Shown here in pieces: positions 58,701 through 64,000 of a DNA stretch of 64,000 bases; the stretch's first letter is position 1; each line of letters opens with the position of its first letter. Location of the stretch: assembly GCA_028554755.1 (NCBI GenBank), contig JAPTOF010000001.1:5066501-5130500 (forward strand), given 5' to 3'. A program made the position numbers and the translations under genes. This DNA comes from Cordia subcordata. Its lineage: Eukaryota > Streptophyta > Magnoliopsida > Boraginales > Cordiaceae. Under the pieces are notes generated by a model. That model did not search any database, was not told the origin of the DNA, and saw only the letters and a list, made by a program, of their open reading frames with translations.

Positions 58701-59179
58701 TTACATGAGGTTCCTCTTTAAGAAAGTTCCCGAGAGGGTTTAGTTGATCCATGATTCATGTTTCATCATTGAATTCCTTTTCAATTGCAGAATATGGCAT
58801 GGGAGGAGAAGTATCGACACAAGGAGATATGTATAGCTATGGGATCCTGTTACTTGAGATGTTTACAGGAAAAAGACCTACAGACAACATGCTCACTGAA
58901 AACCTTAGTCTCCATTACTATGTCAAGAAAGCTCTCCCCCATCAGGTTATGGAAATTATTGATCCACACATGTTTGAAGAAGAGGAAAATGCACCAAAGG
59001 ACACAATCCGAAAAGGCAAAGGCAGCATGCTTACAATAGAGGATTGCTTGGTGTCTCTTTTGCAGATTGGGATTTCATGTTCTGCTGAAATGCCTAGAGA
59101 AAGAATGGACATTAAAGATGTACTGAAGGAGCTTCATGCAATCAGGAATAGGTTTCTTCATGCTAGAATTGAGGCCTGA
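55717..59179 (+). CDS. LRR-XII receptor-like kinase (At3g47570/EFR type), intact
   Basis: Two exons, 55717-58435 and 58791-59179, join in phase (CCA G|AA TAT) to 1035 residues. Residues 1 to about 40 are a signal peptide with an odd Ser/Cys run (CCSSSSSSCCC). The LRRNT_2 domain follows (NETDQLALLEI, WNQSVHFCNWPGITC), then about twenty LRRs with many N-glycosylation sites. The membrane helix is near residues 662-685 (VLALVITIPLMVILLVACLY). The kinase has GEGKYGSVYKG (about 726), the VAVK-type lysine (about 749), HCDLKPSN (Asp 855) and SDFGLA (Asp 873). Cysteine before the catalytic Asp makes it a non-RD kinase, the class that includes immune receptors such as EFR and XA21. The ligand is unknown. 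The intron position is the conserved one of the subfamily. It is the tandem paralogue of the pseudogene at 48372. Confidence 0.95.
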
Positions 59180-59576
59180 GGGTCAAAGATATCAGTCAGA
59201 TGCAACGTTTGAAAGAAGAGAAAACATCTAAAGGGTCCAGAATGCATTACCTCAAAAAGGGTGGCCTAATATATCTTATATAACGAATTTAGAGTCAGTG
59301 ATTGTTCAAACAAGGAGTGTCTACTCAACATGTATGATGTTATGTTAATGCACGCTTTTTATATTCAACAAAGTAATTCCTTGTACAATCTTCACTACTC
59401 ATTTTTAGTGAATGTAAGCATGTCTATGTCTCAGTTCTTTCCAATAATAGGCAATAAAGGATGAACACTAAATCAACTATCAAGCATATAAAGAAAGTAA
59501 CCCATGTTTGAGAAATACATAATTATTATTCGAAATATGATCATATTATATAATTTAAAAGTTTTGGTTTTTTACT

Positions 59577-59878
59577 GGGAAAAAGCCATTTTGTCCCATG
59601 ATGTTATAAAATTATCCCAAACTCCGCCATAAGCTTTGACTTTTACCCAAACTCTCCCATGCACCATGATAAATGGGTTATTGTTTGGAACTTATGGGAA
59701 AAAGTGGAAAATGAAAATAGGAAGAAGGATACAGAAGTAACTGTAAAAGGCTAATACGTTAATCATTAAAAAAATTTTAAAGGTATTATTTTAGATGAGA
59801 GAATATGGTTAAAAATTAAAACCCGTGAGGGAGTTTGGGATAGTGCTATAAGGTCATGGAAGAAAATGACTTTTTCCC
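59577..59878. mobile_element. MITE with long terminal inverted repeats
   Basis: The 302-bp element has inverted repeats of about 50 bp: gggaaaaagccattttgtcc ... atcccaaactcc at the left against the complement of gggaaaaagtcattttcttc ... atcccaaactcc at the right. Long arms suggest a Mutator-like or foldback type. No target duplication was identified. The rest of 59180-60080 shows nothing else; the 3' UTR of the kinase lies at its start. Confidence 0.7.
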
Positions 59879-60077
59879 CTTTCTTAATAGATCTTCTAAA
59901 AGCTAATTAATTTATTATAAAATATCTCGAACGAGACTGCTGAAACACTAAATTTTTTGGTCAACAAAACATATTAAATCGAGCAGAAAATATTATCCTT
60001 TAATAATTAATATAGCCAATGGGCCCACTTTCCGAAATTTTACCAAAGATTTGGGGTCAATTTCAATTTTTAAAACT

Positions 60078-61730
60078 ATATATATATATATCTGAAGAGA
60101 ACTTTCAACCCCTTCTTGTTCCCCTCTCCCACCGCTTCTCTTTCACTTGAATACAAGAAGAAGAAGAAGAAGAAGAAGAAGAAGAAGAAAAAGAAGAGCT
60201 TCGTGTCTGCAGTACTTAAACCCGTAAGCCCTTATTTTTAATTTTTTTTACTAATTTATTTTTGTTTGTGTTTCATTTCTTTATTGGTTTTTGTATTGGC
60301 TTCAAGTTTCAATTTTTATATCCTCAATCATTTATTTTCACCGTTAAATTCTTGATGTAAACTTGTAATTCTCCAAATTTTGAGAAATATGTGTTTGTGA
60401 CTATGTGTGTGAATGTAAGGAGCTTAAGTCAAGATTAAATATCATCTCAATAAAAGCATGAAGGTATCAAATTTTCGTGAACACACGTAAACAATTTTCA
60501 CATGTGTGTGTGAGGAGCATCATTGAAGATTAATATCATCTCAACAAGGGCATGACGATATCGAATTTTTGCGAAAATACGGTGACATATTCTTTGTGAA
60601 GGGAGGAAAATTGAAAACTTTAACTTGGGAGAAATCAACTTTTGTATTTCAGCTGAAATTTGTATGGAGTTATATATGTATGTGCACGGGCAAGCGGGAG
60701 TTTGTGTAGAGTATATCCTTCTTGAACCCTATACATGTTTGGAAGCATATATGCAAAGAAATGATTTTGGGAAACTGATGTCTGAAGTAGTACCTTTGAG
60801 ATAATGGTATTTTGGAAAAGTGATTTGAGAATTATAATGGATGTTTAAGTCTCCTGCAATTAGATTGTGTTTTGTAGTCCATTGTCAATGGGGAACGTGA
60901 TGAGGTTACTTTAGGAAAGTGGCAAGGTTGGGCTCTGGAGAGCATGTTGGACATGCGCTAGTGAAGGGCGTCTTTTATTGGATCCCGAGAACATTTGGAT
61001 AAATCCTAATAAGGTTTCCTCGACTAGGTTCCAAAATGACACTGGTGTCAACATGATTGTGATGCCTAGAATCCTTTCCTAGCAGTTTAAGGCAATTTAT
61101 ATGTATGTATGTTAAGGTTGGTAATTAGTTGGATATTATAAATGCTGTTTCAAGGCAATTACTTGGCGTGGCTATTTTAATCTTTGACTGAGCTGAAATC
61201 GCGAAAGCAGTATGATCACTAGAATTGAATCTCACCTGATATTGTTATCACATTGAACTTGAGCTCAAGTTCAATATGCTAAAGAAGCATTTCTTGATTC
61301 TTCAAAATATTCACCAGTTACAATATTTTGGTGTTTTAACTTGAAAAAATAACAGTCTGACAAATCATCAACTTTTAGATAAAATTCACATCTCTAAGCA
61401 CATGTATATAATAAATACCCACTACAGCATAAGTTTGTTGTTGTCAGGAGTTGATAATTGATATGGGTCCGTTTAACATATATCATTTTTTTTTCCTTTC
61501 TTTTCATTTTTCCTTTTTGGGGTCTGTGTTTTGTTGTTTTGGTGGTTTGGTTGGGGTTTTTTTTTCCTTTTTTTTGTTTTTGAGGGGGGGGGGGGGATGG
61601 GATCCTAGTTAACCTAATAGTTGATTTGAAATCCAACTTATTGCTAGAATATTAGCTGCTTTGAGTACAGTTAGTAATTGTAGCTTCCAAATATGCAGGG
61701 TAGTATATCAATTTAAGTTGGTCAAAGACA
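60078..61730 (+). promoter_or_regulatory. AE7 promoter, 5' UTR and leader intron
   Basis: A TATA-like AT run (60078-60092) is followed by a CT-rich leader, a (GAA)n tract (about 60158-60200) and a donor-like cccgtaag at about 60221. An acceptor-like aatatgcag at about 61698 precedes the ATG by some 30 bases. So the leader probably holds an intron of about 1.5 kb, which accounts for this gene-free stretch. It contains a G-run at 61585-61597. Confidence 0.5.
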
Positions 61731-64000
61731 ATGGTTTCTCAATTAATTAATGCCAATCCAATTGTTTATGAGAAGAAGGAGCGTCGAGATCGTCCGGCAC
61801 CTCGTGATGTGGATGAATATGCAGCAGAACCAATTGACCAATTGGAAATTTTTGATATCCTCTCTTTTTTATTACATTCTATGATCTATATATGTTAATT
61901 GTCTTCGTGCATAATTTTTGAATTTGCGCATTATTCATTGTTAACCTTTACATAGACCTGAAATTTTAATCCAATATACGTTTATTACTTTCTTCTACAA
62001 CATAAGTTCACACATTCCACACGCTGGGGATTTTTCTTTTGTTATTTTCATAGCAGATGTACTTCTACAAGATACTTGTTAGCTTTTAAAAATGAATTTA
62101 AGCATGCTGCAAAATCGTTGTCTTTATAAGGGAATGGATTTGAAACTCCTCTAAAAAGCATACATGATTAGAACTTATGAATAGCAACATGCAATGCAGA
62201 ATCCTCCTGTAGTAGTTATCTTATAGTATTCATGTTAGCATTATGCAACTTTTAGCATTGTAGTATATTGGTTAAAAGCACGCTGTCCAGATTCTTAGTG
62301 TGAGATGTAATCAGTTAGGCAAACTTCTTCTCATGAAATACTTTTGATTCCTTAACATTCTTACATCATCTTAGAGATATTAAGGATCCAGAACATCCTT
62401 ATTCCTTGGAAGAATTGAAAGTTATAACAGAAGATGCGATTGAGGTTGATGATAAACGTAGCTATGTCAGGTACTCTTGTGTTGGTTATTTGTCTCTCAT
62501 TTTATGGTGGTTTCATTTTATTTTGCTAACTTGGGGATTTGTTTGAGCCAGGGTAACATTCACTCCAACTGTTGAGCATTGCAGCATGGCAACAATTATT
62601 GGCTTATGTTTGCGGGTGAAGCTTATGCGCTCCCTCCCATCTCGCTATAAAGTATATCTCTGTTTCTCTACAGTGATTACTCCTTTTCCTGTCATCGTCA
62701 GTGTCTTACCTTATTTTGACTTAAAAATGCATGAGAGCTATCTACTCTGGTCGTATGACTTTGTGCTATACTCTTATTATAGATGGAAATAATTACTTCA
62801 TATCTTCTTCCTCTATGGAACAGAGCCTTGCCACAAAGGAGTTGGAATTTGATTAGAAAACTGATTACCATTTCCTTTAGTTGGGGTAGCATTTGTTACA
62901 TGTAGTAGTTTATCCTCCAATTGGGGGTGGCATATGTTACATGCCTGACTGTAAATCACACTTCCTGGAGTTTCTTTATTGAATTTATATGAGAGTACCA
63001 ATACATGTCAACAAATTATTGACCTTTCTGCTGAAGAAGTCGGCTACTCTGAGACTGGTGGAAATTTTTGGGCAAGGTTAACCAGATAATATTCTGCCTG
63101 GCTCAGTATAACTCTATTATATACACATGCCCTACCCATTTGGTTAAACATTTATTTGTGGTAATGTGAAAGTCATCTGTTATTACTCAGAGCAAATCTT
63201 TCTGGTCGAGCTAATTATTGGTTTGATGGAAGTAAACATTCTTTAGCTTGCTTTTGTACTTCTATTCTTGCTATCACTTGAGAATTCTATTTTAGTCATA
63301 TCTGTCATAATGTCATATAAATGACAAATTTTTCTTTCAACAGGGTCTCTTTTTCATAACAGAACAGTGTCTCTTTTTCATAAAGCTTCTTTTCTATCTT
63401 GTCTAATGATAGCTGTATCTTTCTTTCTAGGTGGACATTAGAGTAGCGCCTGGTACTCATGCCACCGAAGCTGCAGGTCCCTCTTTCCATCTTTCTCTAT
63501 GTGTCTCTTATCTTTCTGACTCTTTCTCTCTCCCATTGTGTGTGTTTCCTTTATCGGGCTTTGTGTCATTATCCTGTTTAATCCCTAAATGGTCTCTAGT
63601 TACAACCTTGTATGTGAATTTCCATTCGGATGGTTGCATCTGTCTGACTGCATATGGTACTTGATGTAAGGTCATGTCGTCATGTTCTTTTTGACCATCT
63701 TGTGATTAAGCGCTTTTGGTCATGAATGGTAGCTTCATATTCTTGACCACTTTGAAGCTCATGTTTCACCACTTGGGGCTCTTGTAAGTCACCACAAGCT
63801 TTAAAATGATAAGTGCCAAAGAAGGCGAAAACTTTTCTTCATTCTTCTCCATAGAGGGCTTTTAAGTAGAAGTTCCGTGTTGCATTTAGACTGACAAATG
63901 ACACAACATCTTCCATTATTTGTTTGCAGTAAATAAACAGTTGAACGATAAAGAACGGGTGGCAGCTGCCTTGGAAAATCCTAACCTTGTAGATATGGTT
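61731..64000 (+). CDS. AE7/MIP18-family cytosolic Fe-S assembly protein (partial at window end)
   Basis: Coding exons 61731-61854, 62365-62470, 62552-62651, 63431-63476 and 63930-64000 (continuing) give 149 residues in phase. The sequence begins [20 protein letters not shown]. It then has [80 protein letters not shown] and [12 protein letters not shown], matching plant AE7 almost throughout; only about ten residues should remain. The conserved reactive cysteine in EHCSMAT is present. AE7 is a late-acting cytosolic Fe-S targeting factor, working with CIA1, NAR1 and MET18 to load Fe-S clusters on nuclear DNA repair and replication enzymes. The first coding intron is U12-type AT-AC; the other three visible coding introns are GT-AG. 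Confidence 0.95.
61855..62364 (+). other. U12-type AT-AC intron of AE7
   Basis: The intron begins ATATCCTC, the U12 donor consensus, and ends CATTCTTAC. The branch-site consensus TTCCTTAAC lies at 62348-62356, leaving about nine bases to the AC. Joining TTTG to ATCATCTT yields the expected EIFDHLRD with no frame change. No GT-AG alternative gives that product. Confidence 0.93.

Noticed and set aside
61394..61636. 80-codon minus-strand frame upstream of AE7
   Set aside because: Formed by T- and G-homopolymers in the probable leader intron; lysine-rich low-complexity product.
1..64000. tRNA, rRNA or snoRNA genes
   Set aside because: I saw no cloverleaf with A and B boxes and no rRNA-like sequence on either strand by eye; a covariance-model scan was not possible.

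Overview
This window is nuclear DNA of a flowering plant, most likely a eudicot. The evidence is intron-rich genes with GT-AG introns in AT-rich DNA and clear plant families: a group III xyloglucan endotransglucosylase (XTH), a chloroplast DUF760/UV-B-induced protein, a bZIP16/bZIP68-type G-box factor, IWS1, LRR-XII receptor kinases and AE7/MIP18. It is also dense in LTR retrotransposons, MITEs and AT microsatellites. I cannot name the species.

Layout. 1-14.2 kb: an XTH gene on the minus strand (exons at 14187-13968, 13850-13750, 13112-12904 and 10189-9631). Its last exon and 3' flank are present a second time as a decayed copy (about 45-3286 versus 4440-10275). The gene-attached copy has since received a solo LTR and three small DNA transposons; the detached copy has stop codons and a 72-bp tandem duplication. 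An LTR and a fragment of an LRR kinase lie between the copies. 17.05-20.37 kb: DUF760 gene, minus, three exons. 22.2-29 kb: bZIP gene, minus, twelve coding exons. 30.4-39.1 kb: a SIRE/Maximus-type Ty1/copia element with a complete 5' LTR, broken gag, protease and integrase, an open RT-RNase H frame, a large env-position ORF, a truncated 3' LTR and a GTTTT target duplication. It sits inside a minisatellite. 40.5-44.65 kb: IWS1, plus, eleven exons. 45.3-47 kb: an orphan exon-like frame cut by a Tourist-like MITE that itself holds a second MITE of the same family, followed by another MITE. 48.4-51.9 kb and 55.7-59.2 kb: tandem LRR-XII receptor kinases; the first is a pseudogene, the second intact. 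61.7 kb to the window end: AE7, plus, first five coding exons, with a U12-type AT-AC first coding intron.

The genes do not form an operon or pathway. They are independent plant genes: cell-wall remodelling, a plastid protein, G-box transcription, transcript elongation, pathogen-type receptors, and cytosolic Fe-S assembly. No novel multi-gene system is evident. The most notable signals are local: an XTH gene whose frame stays open only if one intron uses an AT-AG boundary, a 55-bp near-perfect palindrome that breaks the receptor kinase, a MITE inserted into its own kind, the U12 intron in AE7, and CG-dense inverted-repeat islands shared by two different SIRE-type elements.

All coordinates and splice sites were read by eye. 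Frames across every exon junction were checked arithmetically, but no alignment or transcript data were available.
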